A DNA stretch of 64,000 bases from Heterocephalus glaber (GCF_000247695.1 NW_004624734.1:12447156-12511155); one strand, 5' to 3'. Positions 12,010 through 24,290 are shown, counted from the first letter of the stretch. Numbers and translations are program-made. Notes: generated from the letters alone by a model not told the origin.

Positions 12010-12455
12010 AGTTAAAACTCTTTCACCTGGCTCTCCAACATCTGGTGCCTTTTCCAACATCTGGTCCCTTTCCAGACTCATCTTTCATTAGTCCAAAATT
12101 CCTGTGTTTCTCTTGGCAGAGTATTGGTTCCTTTGATTATTTGATGTGCATTTATATTTCATTCTGTTTCTCTTGCCTGGCAGTGACTTTCCCTACTCCA
12201 TACTTATCCAAATTGGAACTATCTTTTAAGGTTCTGCTTAATAAAATATTTTTTCCCTATTTAAACAGATTTGTCATCTTTTTATGCATTTTGAAAGTAT
12301 TTATTGTTGTAGATTGTTCCAGTCAGTTAACTTGATAAACAAAAATGCAGTTTTATGATTCTATCCATAAAATACTGTAAGCTCTTTGAATATATGAATT
12401 TATCTCCACAATCCCTGGCATATTGGCTTATGCATTGTAGTTAATAAATAATTGC
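12010..12455 (+). mobile_element. L2 LINE 3'-end fragment, diverged
   Basis: The order of motifs follows the L2 3' region: a C/T-rich block, TTAAGGTTCTGCTTAATAAA, a TATTTATTGTTG block, CTGTAAGCTCTTTGAATAT, ATCCCTGGCATATTGGC, and GTAGTTAATAAATAATTG (the AGTAGGTGCTCAATAAATG end). Highly diverged, boundaries approximate. Confidence 0.55.
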
Positions 12456-12459
12456 AGGC

Positions 12460-14081
12460 CCATTGTCACTTCAAATACCCAGTGACAGTAAATTCTCATT
12501 TACAGTTTTCTTCCTGGTTTAATTTATTTCTTATAAACTAGGAAAGAGTACTTTGAAATGCAATCAAGAGCTTTATAGACACATGTGGCTCATTTTCCAT
12601 TTTCTCTCTCTACATATGATTTTCATGAATTAATCTCTGACAGCCTCTCTCTGCTTTATTTTGGGGGATTTTCGGTTCATGGTTTAGCCTCAGCTGTCAA
12701 CAGGGAGCTGGCTTAATGTTCTTCTTTGGCTTTGCTTGCCATCAGCACCCTGTGTGTTTCTGGCTGGCATTTTTCTCTGGATGGGTATGTTTACTTCTCT
12801 ATGCCTAGGGCCCCTCTCCATCTTATTATAAGCATTGATGTTTGTACATTCCTACCACCTGTCAATTGGCAAAAATCCCTGTGAAGCTTCTCTTGCTTTG
12901 CAGCCATGAAATGAGATGTGGATGTGTAGAAGGCTTGTGCCCTGACCCAGCGCCCAGGATTCTGAGTGCTTGGGCAAATTGCCGAAGACCGACATGTAGT
13001 GGAAATACCGAGGCACCAAAGTGCTCTTCAATCCCACATGCAGACATTGAAAATTCCATCTCAATGTTTTGGGTGTAAGAATCTACTTCTTTATGTTACA
13101 TGGAGGAAGATCAAAAAATATAGAACATTTAACTCTCCTTATTGGGGCATAAAAATTGGTTGAAGTAAGTATCATGACTTGTTGAATAATAGCAATATCA
13201 GAACGTTAGTGGGAGTTCGTGGTTTAGGAATGAAATTTTAGAAGGGATTGAAGGGTATTCTCTTGGTAGAAGAGATATATATGCCTCATATCATGGTCAT
13301 TATAGACAAAAGGATTGTCAGGAGCTGGGGCACAGTGAACTAACAGGCGGTTCTACCATCTCTGAGTGGAGGACTTTCAGAGTCAAAGGGGCTAAAGAAA
13401 AATGATTTAAGATAGCATTTATTTTTTTCAAACCATTTACATCTCTTGAAGTGTTATTCCTGTGTTCTTTAGCTTCCCATAATTTCTTTCTGCAAGCAGC
13501 CAATATGTTACCTATCATTTTTTTAAACAGTTTTTAAAAAGATAGTTTCTCAGCCATTATTTTGAGCATCAGAATGAGTATAAGCATAGTCATGTGACTT
13601 CAGTAAGATCACAGTTAGTATAGTGAATACCTAGTTTGGTGGATATGATTATTGATTTGTGAGTACCTATAAGCTTCTGTGTATGTTTTCCTATAATGTA
13701 TAGGAAAATTTAAAAAGACTTGAAATTGTATCTCATTCTTCTTAGCCACACATAGATAGCAGTTATGAGCTATGCCTGCTATGTGAATATCAAGACCAAA
13801 GAAGTAGACTTCTTGAGTTTCTGTGTTTCATTTCTTGAATTTGTATATGTTTCCTGCAGTGGTAATGTTTTATTTTCCATTTATGTATTTAATTTTGTTT
13901 CAAGATTTTGTGGCCCAAGATTCCCTTTTGTAATTATCTTCTTGGATCTGCTTACTGAATGAGAAGTATGAATGTCCATAGCTTTTCAAGTTGACCTCAG
14001 AATTTTCTCTCCAAGGGAACTCTAGAGACTTTCATATGAAATGAATTGAATGAAACTATACTTGCAAAATTGAGCTATAAA
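12460..14081. other. Intronic stretch, nothing recognised
   Basis: Overlapping open frames on both strands at 12842-13163 resemble no protein I know. The remainder is AT-rich. Confidence 0.4.
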
Positions 14082-14094
14082 AAGATAAACGTTT

Positions 14095-14187
14095 GGGCCA
14101 GGGATTTAGCTCAGTGGTTCTGGCACCTGCCTCGAAAGCACAAGGTCCCGAGTTTGATCCCCGGTACCAAAAAAAAAATAAATAAAT
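14095..14187 (+). mobile_element. ID-like SINE, sense
   Basis: GGGCCAGGGATTTAGCTCAG head, GCACCTGCCTCGAAAGCAC, GAGTTTGATCCCCGGTACC and an A/AAAT tail. It has a perfect 13-bp duplication AAGATAAACGTTT (14082-14094 and 14188-14200). Confidence 0.94.
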
Positions 14188-14659
14188 AAGATAAACGTTT
14201 GAAGTGTTAGATATGCTGACTACCCTGTGCTGATCACTACACATTGTATATACTGTATATATGTGTACTGAAATAGCACACTGTACCCCATAAGTGTGTA
14301 CAATTATTATGTAGCAATTAAAATTTTAAAATGTAAATCCAGCTATATAATTATTTACTATTCATTTGAATAAAATGGCAGTTATTCACAAGGTTGGTGA
14401 TTGATTTTGCTGCACAAACAACAATTTTTTCCTTTTACTTGAGGACAAAGAGTCCTTTTGTCAGCATGAACTTTAGAACTGGTGATGTAGGAATTAAATC
14501 TTAGAAACTGGACCAGGAAACACATAGAGAAGAGAGATGACTTCATAACATGGATTTTTCAAGGAGAATGTTTTAGTTTGGTTTTTTCAGATAAGCTAAC
14601 AGTTCATGTAATCAAGGATGTTATTAGATAGGAAGGAATATTTAATCTTTTGCCTTTAG

Positions 14660-14990
14660 GATGACCAGATTTGCTTTTATCATTATTAGTACATTTTGCA
14701 GTACAGAATGACTACATTCATTGTGGGGAGTTGACACATGTACATCCATAACACAGCTTTAATTCTTTGTATGTTCCCTTCCTCCCCCCCCCATTATCTC
14801 TTGGTCCCCTTCCCATTTGAGAAAGATGTCTCCCTGTTTCCTATTATCTATCTTTTATTTTGCTTTTTAATTTATTTAGACTTTAGACTTCTCATACAAG
14901 AGAAATCATGCAATATTTAAACTTTTGCATCTGATTTATTTCGCTTAACATTATGGTCCCGAAAAGGAGGCCAGGATTTTGTAGTCTTTG
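14660..14990 (-). mobile_element. Rodent-type L1 3' end fragment, antisense
   Basis: TTATTAGTACATTTTGCAGT, a C-run after CCCTTCCTC, TTGGTCCCCTTCCC and CATGCAATATTTAAACTTTT. It resembles the 63820-64000 segment and the reverse complement of rodent L1 3' UTRs (G-rich tract then AATAAAA). Confidence 0.5.
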
Positions 14991-15208
14991 CTTATGTTAA
15001 ACTCACCCAGATGCACATTCTACTCATTGTCGAAGTCCAGTGATTAAATTACTTCTTATTTTGAAAGCAGGCCCTACTCTTCACCCTACCTACTTGACTT
15101 CCAAGGTAAAGGAACAGTAGAGAAGGTAGAGGAAGTTGGAGAAGGTAGAGGAAATTGTCTTTATCTTCTTCTTTAAACTCCCATCTGTCATGGATATCTT
15201 TCTTCCTT

Positions 15209-15294
15209 ATGATTTTTTGAGATAAGATTTCACTATGTAGTCCAGGCTGACCTGAGTACTGGGGTTACAGGAGTGCAGCACTACACTCAGCTAC
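15209..15294 (-). mobile_element. B1 SINE fragment with internal deletion, antisense
   Basis: TTTTTTGAGATAAGATTTCA, CTATGTAGTCCAGGCTGACC, then directly GAGTACTGGGGTTACAGGAG; the CTCCTGCCTCAGCCTCC segment is missing. Confidence 0.8.
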
Positions 15295-15514
15295 TTCTTT
15301 ATGTTTTTACTTAATTATTTATAAGCCTGTATTATTTGCAGTATTAGAATGTGGGCTTAACATGAGTGACACAGGGAGTATTCTTCATCATGCTCCCCAC
15401 AGCTCACAGTACAGTTTTGCACTACATTTGGCTGCCTTTTGAATAAAATGAATAGCTTATGTTGAGAACAGGCATTTTATTATGTTGGTGATGTTTTTGT
15501 TGCTTTATTCTCCA

Positions 15515-15690
15515 AGTGTCACCGGTGCCATGGAAGGGTCATGGATGAAGTCCAATTAAGCCCCTGGCTGGGAATCAGGAGACTGGAGTCCTCGTCCCAG
15601 CCTTACCATTGAGGTGGCTCTCCACCACTCACTAGACCTCTCTGATGCATACTCTTCATCTCTGAAGTGAGGCTGGCAGGCTCTGTACTC
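15515..15690 (+). mobile_element. MIR-type SINE, sense, diverged
   Basis: GGGAATCAGGAGACTGGAGT, CTCGTCCCAGCCTTACCATT and TAGACCTCTCTGATGCATA follow the MIR core order (gagtcctg...gaccttgggcaag...cctctgtgcc). Name from memory. Confidence 0.5.
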
Positions 15691-15699
15691 TGGCAGGCT

Positions 15700-16520
15700 T
15701 CATCTAGCTCCAGAATTTTCTGGTGGGGCTATTTATCATGGAGAGTGGCATGGCAGACTCCCTTATTTTTTTCTGTGTATCACAGATATTATTCAGAAGC
15801 CACCACAGCATGAATACAGATGTGGTCTGTCATTGTGACAAAAACTGTTCTCAAGAGGAAATTACAGGCTTTGACAGCCATCCAACTCTAGGTTTAGTTT
15901 TTGAGACGTCACTATAACAAGTGTTATGGTCACTGTATCCAATTCCTTATCTACATACGTGGTTGTATATGCTGTTCTTGCTCTAATAGCATGAGGGATA
16001 TTTTTCTTTTAATTCAACTGTCACATAAAAAACTGCTGCCATGATTTCTTTCTATAACCAAATGTTGCTAACCCTTTCAGTCATCCTTGATGTTATTAAT
16101 AGCTGCACATCATGAATGTATTCATGCCACTTTCCTTTATAGAAAAAGGAATCATTTTCTAATGTTTTTCCTTTGTAGTAGATAGCAAACTTCTAGGTGG
16201 AAATTTTAATAATATTGCATGTTATATTTATAAAATAAGAGAAATTTGTGTTTATTAAGAGAACTTCATATCTTTTGAGATATTTAAATCAACATCCTTT
16301 TAAGATGTCATGGAGAAACAGGCTCAGAATTAAGAACTATATCACTGTATTTATCCTCCTCGTAGATTGACCAAAATCAAGAGCAAAGTTTCCAGTGCTA
16401 CAGTTTTATCTGTGACATATTAACTTATGATTTTGCTATCTTAAATCTAGCCATCCTGTCTACCTACCACCTAGTCCTTCTTCAGGCTACTTTGGAAAGA
16501 TACATCCTTGTCAGGTAAAG
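15700..16520. other. AT-rich intron, nothing recognised
   Basis: One short frame at 15723-15917 lacks coding support. Confidence 0.4.
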
Positions 16521-16524
16521 TCTC

Positions 16525-16672
16525 CAGGGACTAATGGCATCAGCATCATCAAGGAGCTTATTGGCAATGCTTAATCTCAGCCCCACTCCGAAGGTACTGA
16601 GTCAGATGTGTTTATACTGATATCATCCCTGTGTGGTTCATATCCACATTGAAGTTTGAAAAATCAGTAGTC
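16525..16672 (+). mobile_element. MER5A-like hAT-Charlie element fragment
   Basis: GGCATCAGCATCATCAAGGA, GCTTATTGGCAATGC, CAGCCCCACTCCGAAGGTAC, TGAGTCAGA and a TGAAGTTTGAAAAATCA end match the MER5A order (cagcatcacctgggagctt...aagtttgagaaccactg). Confidence 0.65.
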
Positions 16673-16739
16673 TACCCTTCCTCTTAAATTTACAATAATG
16701 AGAGTAAATTATCATTACATTTTAATGTTGCTACCTGAC

Positions 16740-17105
16740 TTCAGTTGCTTTCATTACCTGCCTTAGAACATCTTGATTCCTTAGCCTGACATACAAGGCC
16801 CTGCAGACAGAAACTGGTGTGCCTTTTTCATACATCCCTTGGCATTTCCCAGATCAAGCATTTAAGCCTTCTACCATCTAGGTCTCCTTCCCATATACTC
16901 CTTGCTCCTCTTGTGTTTTAATTCATGCCAGATTCAATGTTCTCTCTGCTCCCACATCCCCATCCACGTATCTAAATGGTATCCATTGTTTCATTGACCA
17001 CTCTTTCCTTGGTAGCCTTCTCTTACTGCTCCAGAGCACAAAATATCTTTCCCATTCCTTAGAACTGCCGTAGCACTTGCCACATTAACACAGTCAATGA
17101 TAGTA
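16740..17105 (+). mobile_element. L2 LINE 3' region fragment
   Basis: CCTGACATACAAGGCCCTGC, then a C/T-rich stretch with CTTGCTCCTCTTGTG and TCTGCTCCCACATCCCC, and GCCGTAGCACTTGCCACA, corresponding to the L2 3' region (tacaaggccctgcatgatctg...tagcacttatca). Confidence 0.6.
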
Positions 17106-17124
17106 ACACTATTGGTGTACAGGA

Positions 17125-17442
17125 ATGCTACTGACTTGCATGTGCTGGTTTTGTATCCTCCTACCTTGCTAAGTTTGTTAATTAGTTCTAGGAGTCTTAT
17201 GGAAATTTGGGGGGAGGCCTTATATGTAAAGGTTCATGTCATCTGCAAATAAAACTAATTTAACTTCTTCCTTTCCTGTACTTATCTCTTTTTATTTCTT
17301 TCTCTTGCCTGATTGTTCTGGTGAAAGTTTCCGGTACCATTCTGCACAGGAGTGGTGATAGTGAACATCCTTGTCTTTTTCCTGATTTTAGAGAAAAAGC
17401 TTTCAGTTTTCCTCCATTTAATATGGTGCTGATATTTGACAA
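17125..17442 (-). mobile_element. L1 ORF2 reverse-transcriptase segment, inverted
   Basis: Read on the minus strand it codes [19 protein letters not shown] and LSPLL, the L1 RT signature region, then sequence resembling LFADDM (GCAGATGACATGAACC). It abuts, head to head, the sense L1 3' segment starting at 17443. The pairing suggests 5' inversion during insertion. It is not intact. Confidence 0.85.
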
Positions 17443-18692
17443 AGGTGCCAAAACATATCATGGAGGAAGGATAGCCTCTTTAACAAATGGAGCCGGAAAA
17501 ACTGGCTATACACAGGCAGAAGATTAAATCTAGGCCCATATCTCTCACCATGTACTAAAAATAAAATAAAAATGGATCAAAGACCTAAATATTAAACAGA
17601 AGCACTTAATCTGCTGGAAGATAAAATAGATAAAGCTCTTAAAGACATAGACATAAGTAAGGACTCTCTCAACAGAATTCCAACTGTGCAAGAAATAGTA
17701 CCAAGAATCAATAAATACAGTCATATCAAATTGAAAAGCTTCTGTACATCAAAAGATCCACCCAATAGAGTAAAGAGACAACTTACAGAAGGGGAAATTT
17801 TTTTGCTAGCTACTCTTTGGACAGAGAACTAATACCTAGAATATGCCAAGAACTCAAAAAATTAGACCCCTCAAATAAAAGACTCAATCAAAAAATGGGC
17901 AGTTAAAATGAGTAGATAATTCTCAGAAGTACAGATGGCCAGTTTAAAAAAAACCATTCAGTATCTCTGCCCTTTAGAGACATGCAAATCAAAACAACCC
18001 TGAGATTCTGTCTTATTCCAGGAAGAATGTCTATTATCAAGAAATCAAATAATAAATGCTAGTCAGGCTGCGAGGGAAAAAGGAACCCTTCTGCATTGTT
18101 GGTAGAAATGCAAACTAGTATAGCCACTGTGGAAATCACTATGGCGATTCCTCCAAAAACTAAAACTAGAAGTTCCATTTGACTCAGCTATTCCCCTTCT
18201 AGGTATCTTCCCCAAAGAGTTAAAGGCATCATATTATAGAGATACATGCATACCTGTGTTTATAGCAGCAAAACTCCTAATATCTAAATTTTGGAAGCAG
18301 CCTATGTGTCAATCAACAGATGAATGGATAAAGAAAATATGGCACTTATACACAATGGAGTACTACTGTGCCATAAAGGATAATTTGGATCATTTGTAGG
18401 AAAATAGGTGCAGCTTGAGACCATAATTTTAAATGAAATAAATCAGACATATAAGGTTAAGTATCACATGGTTTCTCTTATATGAGAAACCCAACTTATA
18501 AGTAAATTAAAGAGCAAAATAAAAGTCACATAATAAGAAACAGGCAAATAGGTCCTTTGGAATTGGGCAGGGGACCAAGAAATAGAGGGAAGCAGGGAGT
18601 TGGGGAGGGGACATAAGATTAAAAAGTGTCACATACACAATATAATCATTAACGCAAACATGCACTAATAAAAATTTTAAAAATGATAGTAA
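17443..18692 (+). mobile_element. L1 ORF2 C-terminal part and 3' UTR, sense, defective
   Basis: Sense L1 sequence: GACAAAGGTGCCAAAACATA, TGGATCAAAGACCTAAATAT, GAAAAGCTTCTGTACATC, ACAATGGAGTACTACTGTGC, GGTTTCTCTTATATGAGAA, a purine-rich 3' UTR (GGGCAGGGGACCAAGAAATA) and an AATAAAAATTTTAAAA end. Many stops and frameshifts; transcribed in the same direction as EFCAB11. Confidence 0.92.
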
Positions 18693-18694
18693 CT

Positions 18695-18892
18695 ACCACC
18701 ACTGGCAATTACCATTTGCTCAATATTTATTATGAACCAAGAACTGTGCAAATGAACTCTCACAGGGGTCTCAGGGGTTAGGCTTTATCTCTCCCCATTT
18801 TACAGACCACTCCACATGGTTAATGATGGAACCAAGATTCAGATCCAGGCAGCCTGACTTTTCAGCTTGTTCTCTTAACCACTCTCTTATTC
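18695..18892 (-). mobile_element. MIR SINE, antisense
   Basis: CTCAATATTTATTATGAACCAAG, CCCCATTTTACAGACCACTCC, CAGATCCAGGCAGCCTGACT and TTCTCTTAACCACTC give the reverse MIR order in full. Confidence 0.85.
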
Positions 18893-18899
18893 CTTTCTC

Positions 18900-18992
18900 A
18901 CTTCTTTTAACAGTATGAATGTCCCGAGGGTAGGAACCATGCCTTTGTAGCCCTGCAGTGCCTAGCATAGACATGAGGAGGCAAGGCACATT
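18900..18992 (+). mobile_element. Possible L2 3'-terminal fragment
   Basis: GAGGGTAGGAACCATGCCTT, then CCCTGCAGTGCCTAGCATAG resembles the L2 tail (gagggcagggacc...cagtgcctggcacatag). Short. Confidence 0.45.
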
Positions 18993-19331
18993 CCTCTTTC
19001 CCAAAAAGTGTTCTTGATAAACTGGTTGCATAATTATGTAGCTTTTCCTTCTTTATATGCATCGGTTTGGTTTGAGTTGTTATCCTTGAGATTTCATTTG
19101 ATTATCTGAAAAATGAACAAAAGGAACTGCTTATGAAAATATGCAAAAGGAAGCCGATGCAGCATTTTATCACATGAAACTAGCAGGCAGTCCAGTTTCT
19201 GTGGTTTGATATGAATGCATGTGCTATGCATCTTGCCTAGGAAGTTATACCACAATTCAGAATATTAGCCAAATAAATTATAAAAGCAAAACAGTTTAAA
19301 ATTAATCAATGAAGTTTTATTATACTTTTAC

Positions 19332-19418
19332 TTTTTTTTTTTTGGTACCGGGGATCAAACTCGGGACCTTGTGCTCGCAAGGCAGGCGCCAGAACCACTG
19401 AGCTAAATCCCTGGCCCA
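19332..19418 (-). mobile_element. ID-like SINE, antisense
   Basis: T-run, GGTACCGGGGATCAAACTCG, GCGCC core and GAGCTAAATCCCTGGCCC, flanked by TTTATTATACTTTTA on both sides. Confidence 0.93.
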
Positions 19419-19429
19419 TTTATTATACT

Positions 19430-20205
19430 TTTAACTGGGGCCAAGTTGCCAAAAGCAGGATTATACTTTGATTCATGTAGAAGCCCCTTTGAATCAATGA
19501 TTGTGAGTTCAACATTGTGTTTTATAAATTCCACCTTGCCCACATTCTCTGCTCTTTTTCTTGCCTTGCTTACACCTTGCTGCTGGAGGAAATCAAGGCA
19601 AAGAATCAATGAAATCCTGTACAAATGTAGTGTGATGCCTCTTAAGGAAGAGTTCTGCTCTTCCTATTGCTTCTACCTGTCCCAGCCCTCAACCTAGTGA
19701 TGGCTCATTGATCAACTCAGGCTCACCCAGGAGATGAAGGCAGGTACTAGTACTAATAACCTTTGCTTGTGACTTAGAGTTTTACAGTTTCAGAACTGGT
19801 TATTAGTGGCTAGACTTGCATATTACACTCTCCTGTTGTTCCTCATCATCCTCCTTTCTCCTTGTTCCATGTCCACTGCATCCTCCACCTCTGTTCTTCC
19901 CACCTACCAGTATGCCCCAGGAATGTTGACACCACTTTCCCATCTTCACTTAGACCCCATCCCTTTATCCAAGAGCCCCCACCTTTGGTTCTGACTTCTG
20001 TTGGAGGACCATAGCTGTTAAGTAGGCTCTAGTACTTGGACGTGCTCTTTGCCAATTTGAGACCTGAGGCTTACTTACCACTTGTCTTCTTTCTGCAGTG
20101 TATCTACCTCTCCTCAAAACATACATCACTCATTCTACAATCATTGTGTGTGTGTGTGTATGTATGTTTTTCATCCAATGCAGTGTCTGAGACATGTCAG
20201 ACCTC
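19430..20205. other. Intronic stretch, nothing recognised
   Basis: Contains a short TG run at about 20144-20160. Overlapping frames at 19403-19697 lack coding character. Confidence 0.4.
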
Positions 20206-20499
20206 TGCTAGATTAATCACTTTCCCATCACTGGGACAAAATACCCTAAACCCACAACTTACATGGGGAAGAGGTTTAGTTTCAGTGGATTCATTCCATG
20301 GTCAGCTGGCTCCAGGGTATAACAGCATGGTGGAGGAAAGCTGTTCCCTGCATGACAGCCAGAAAGCAGAGAAAGAAGGGAGGAGGCAGGGATAATAACA
20401 TACTCTTCCAAGTCACACTCGTAGTGACTCTCCCCTTCTGACCAGAACCCACCCCTGAGAATGATATTTCTGGGGACATTTTGAGTCTAAACTATAACA
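20206..20499 (-). mobile_element. Rodent MaLR-like LTR, antisense
   Basis: ACTGGGACAAAATACC, GGGGAAGAGGTTTAGTTTCA, GCATGGTGGAGGAAAGC, CAGAACCCACCCCTGAGAAT and TTTTGAGTCTAAACTATAACA follow the reversed MaLR LTR order (spontaneous-use family name uncertain). Confidence 0.55.
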
Positions 20500-20504
20500 T
20501 CTGC

Positions 20505-21478
20505 TATCCACCTTCCTGAGTCCTCTTCTTTAGATTCCTCCTGTCTGCCTGAAACGCAGCATAAGGTCACATTCATATTTCAAATGGAGACCATGGTCAC
20601 TAACTCTCTGAATTTTCTGGGCTACTCAGACCCGTCTTCTCTATTCAGTTCCTGCTCTGAGCCTGTGTAATTCCAGAATGCTTTCTTTTTTAGGCTCAGG
20701 TCTGGCATCCCTGTAACTCAGGTCATGTCATACCTTCTCTGCTTTCCAGGAGAATGCCAATTCAGCTGTCTTCAATTCCTTATCACAGAGTTGACACATA
20801 GTTGACATGTGTGCCATCAGAACCCCTCCTATTCCTGTCACCCAGACTCTTCTGCTGAACCTCAGAATTCTCAGTATAACACCCCAACCCAAATAAGAGT
20901 TGTCTCTAGTTGGTATTTTTGTAAGGATTTGTTCTCTTTGATCGCAGATCTTTCCACTCAGCCCACATTGAGGTGATCTTGCCTTCTGCTTCATGGAGAG
21001 AGGGGTATGACCTCTGCCTGGGCTCTCTTTACTGCTTCCTCTTCATCTGCAAAGTTTTCTGTATTCCTTCAATTTTGTTTCTAAGTGGAAAGGGTCTCTT
21101 CACTGCAGTCTGTCCTCACTTCCTTCTCTCCTTATTCATCTTCATCTCCCCTCCCTCCTCTTGTCCCTTCCTCCCCTTCCTTCCCTGAGTAATGCTTTTC
21201 CTTTGTTTTGGTCTCATCCCCTCCCTTTCTTTTGAGCTAAGACTTTTATCCATCTTATTTAGCCTTTCCTCATCTATTTATAACTTCCAAGCCTCTCTGC
21301 AGATATACCCTCCCCCTGGAGCTGCCTTCCCTAGCTACACCCCTCCAGTTATCCCTGGTCATTTTTCTCAGGGTTTATTGCTGTCAGCTTCTCAAAACCC
21401 TCAGCAGTCATCCTGGGAACCCTGTCCTTGATTGTCAGTCTTTCCTAGCCTTCTTTACATTGTACAGTTCCATGGCCG
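20505..21478. other. C/T-rich intronic stretch
   Basis: A pyrimidine-rich + strand, strongest at 21110-21190. No named repeat and no exon. Confidence 0.4.
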
Positions 21479-21479
21479 A

Positions 21480-21595
21480 TGACGATGGTTCCCATTCCTT
21501 GAACACCTACTGCACGTTACCTTACTGAGTCCTTCTGGTGACCTCCGCATAAACTGGTGGTATTGCTACTCATTTTACAGATAAACCCAAGACTC
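21480..21595 (-). mobile_element. MIR SINE fragment, antisense
   Basis: CTTGAACACCTACTGCACGT and CTACTCATTTTACAGATAAAC match the reverse MIR 3' and central regions. Confidence 0.6.
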
Positions 21596-21769
21596 CTTTT
21601 TTGCTAAGGCAAAGTGGAGTTTATTCTCAATTTGTTTTATGTTTTAGTTCAAAGGGAAAAAAAGTCATCAGGAACTGACAAATAATCCAAAAATTTTATT
21701 TGATAGTAATTATGTTGCTGGTCCTTGTTTATGATCAAGTGTTTTTATCACATCTCCAAATATTATCTT

Positions 21770-22145
21770 TTGATTTAGGAATACCACTGCCTAATAATAT
21801 CGTGAAGCAGACCAATCTTATGGTTAAAATAAATGTCTGAACTCCCATGTGCATTGCAGCATTATCCAAAGTAGCTGGGACGTGGAACAATCTGAGTGTC
21901 ACCCACCAACAGATAAATGAATAAAGAAATAATGGGGTGTGTGTGTATAGCATGTAGATATTTTCCAGCCTTCAAGAAGAAGGAAATCAAAGGGAAATAA
22001 GCTAGACTCAGAAAGAGAAATAACACATAATATTATTTACATACTGAATCTAAAAGAGTCAACCTTAGAGAAATAGAAGGTAGAACGGTGGTTGTCAGAG
22101 GCTGGGAATTAAGGGAAAAGGGAAGGCTTGTTAAAAATTGTCTCC
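21770..22145 (+). mobile_element. Ancient L1 3' fragment, sense
   Basis: GCATTGCAGCATTATCCAAA, CACCAACAGATAAATGAATA, GCTAGACTCAGAAAGAGAAA, ACTGAATCTAAAAGAGTC and GTTGTCAGAGGCTGGGAATT are the standard order at the end of mammalian-wide L1 ORF2 and its 3' UTR. Confidence 0.85.
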
Positions 22146-22149
22146 TTCA

Positions 22150-23605
22150 CTGGGCTTCCAATAGCAGATTTAGACTTAGAGACTTTAAAAAATATGAAAT
22201 AGACTACAAATGCATTTAGGGATTTAAACTGCTGTTATCACAAAATTATTATAGTAATTTTAAACTCTATCAAGAAATTTTTAATGGAACCCTGCCATAA
22301 GAGTCAAATTCAGTCATTTGGATGGAACTTTCTTTTTCTTTCTCTCTTGTACATTGTCTAGTAGAGAAGTCTGCCGTGGTTGTTGCCATTCACTGTACAG
22401 ATTATAAATTTGCCATGACAACAAGTGGCTAGATGTACTTTTCGTAGATAATATGTATCCACAAGTAGGTTGTTTGGGGAAAGAGAATTGGACTTAGTTC
22501 TTCGGGGATACTTATTTCACAAGCTGATTCATTGTGCAGACATCAGACTTGGACCCTAAGGGCTCAGCTGTGCTCTCTACACTGGTAGCTATTGCTAGAC
22601 GTGGAAAGGTAATTAAGCCATGTGTGTTGATGTGTCAGATGGCAATATTTATCTTTGAGAAATGAATCTTGGTATAAAAAGTTCAAAATTTTTAAAAATG
22701 TGGAATTTTCTCCTGAGTCATTTGTATTTCCAATTTTACTAATACTGTATCTGATATAAACACTTTAGGCCCGGATAGTATTTGATGCCATAGTTCACTG
22801 TGTCTTTTTATTTCTAATTTTCATTATACTTCTCTATCTTTGCTTTCTAGTATGGGTCTATGGTAGAATAAATCAGATTAGCTCTAGTGGGTAGAGTTAG
22901 TTTTTTCTGCTACCCAAAATGTACCTCCTTTTTTGGGAACAAGCCAGAATGGATTATTATTAATTTGATTGACAAAGAAATGCATTTCTAATTTTATTTA
23001 GTGACTTAAATTATTTTAAATGTGAAATAAATTTATGTTCCTCTCTCCATGAAGAAAACAGATTGCCAAGCTTGCATGTAGTAGATCTCTTTGTCCAGTT
23101 GGTGGTGCTAAAAACTCTGTTAAGAAACTAATTGGAAGAAGAGGTTAACTCGGAGCCTTTCCTTAATAATGTGTTTTGAAAAATTAGTGCCCCAAATATA
23201 TGCGCAAATTACTACATTTCTTAGGGTTAGGAAACAAACAAAATCTCTCAGATGGCCATCAAAACATATTTCTACTAAACTCCTGTAGCGATGTCACTGG
23301 CCAATGTTAATAGTCACATATTGGAAATTGCATGGTTGTGAGGCATTTGACTATCCTGGAACAGCCTTTAGCCTTCCGGGAAATGAAAGTGTGGGCAGTA
23401 ATGTATGCAAGAGAAGTACAGTAATACTCTGGGTTTTATTTATGTGTCAAGTTTTGATTTTAAAAATATCGATCGATTATGTTATTATTACTAATCTTTA
23501 AAACTATAAATGTGTTCCTATGACAGGAAGAATTTTACTGTTTAGGGGTTAGGTTTTAGTTTCTTTTAGCATCCCCTCCCTGTTTTAGTCTTGTAGAAGT
23601 CCAAA
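22150..23605. other. AT-rich intron, nothing recognised
   Basis: Holds a chance acceptor-like site at 22164 (see rejected items). No repeat is named. Confidence 0.4.
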
Positions 23606-23609
23606 TGGA

Positions 23610-23810
23610 GTAATAGTCTGTTAGCTGATTGTGTCCTGAGTTTCAGTCCTTAGAGTCAGAGAGGCTGGGTTTTGAATTTATCCACATATGTCATAATTGT
23701 TCCATAATTACTTAGATTTTCTACAGCTCAGTTTCCCCAGCTCGTAAAATAGGGATAATGACATTTCTTCCCAGAGTTGGTGTAGGCATTGCATGGGATG
23801 ACAGATACAC
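23610..23810 (+). mobile_element. MIR SINE, sense
   Basis: TTAGAGTCAGAGAGGCTGGG, CTCAGTTTCCCCAGCTCGTAAAATAGGGATAATGACA in part, then TTGGTGTAGGCATTGCATGG, in the forward MIR order. Confidence 0.8.
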
Positions 23811-24290
23811 TGGTCATGTGTTCCTTACCTGTTGTTTACCCCATGCTTTCCTGGTTAGAAGCAGAGACTTAGTTTTTCTAGAGCTTCTAGCACACCCTGA
23901 GGACTCAGTGAGGGCCTTGGGACAGGAGGCCACCTCGAGTCTCACCGTGACTCATTCTTCCATAACAGAAAGCTATTTCTAGGTTTCAGAGATCCCTAAG
24001 GATTTTATATTCACAAAAGAGATACTCGTGTATATTTTGTCTCCAGAAAATTGCCTATCTGGAGATATTTATATGTTGGTCTGAAGCTATCTAAATGTTT
24101 GGTTGGAGAAAGGAATACAAGGTTGCTGGAAGGTGTAGCAAAGGTGGCACTAAGAGTTTGTTCACCCATGTATTTCTGTGTTCCACAGACTTCTATTGAG
24201 TGTTACTTTTGCTGTTTCTTGGACTTGCGAAGATGAACCTCAGGATGGTATGACATGTCTCTGAGGACTGTGAACTTCAAGAAGCAAGAT

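Noticed and set aside
22141..22225. Possible last EFCAB11 exon: acceptor-like CTTCCAATAG followed in the right phase by a frame containing LRDFKKYEIDY, resembling the family's FRDFEYALNY.
   Set aside because: The EF-hand loop expected before it (D-R-D-S-D-G) is absent, only a few residues align, and the frame stops after about 18 codons. Most likely chance. An RNA junction from 6818 to 22165 would overturn this.
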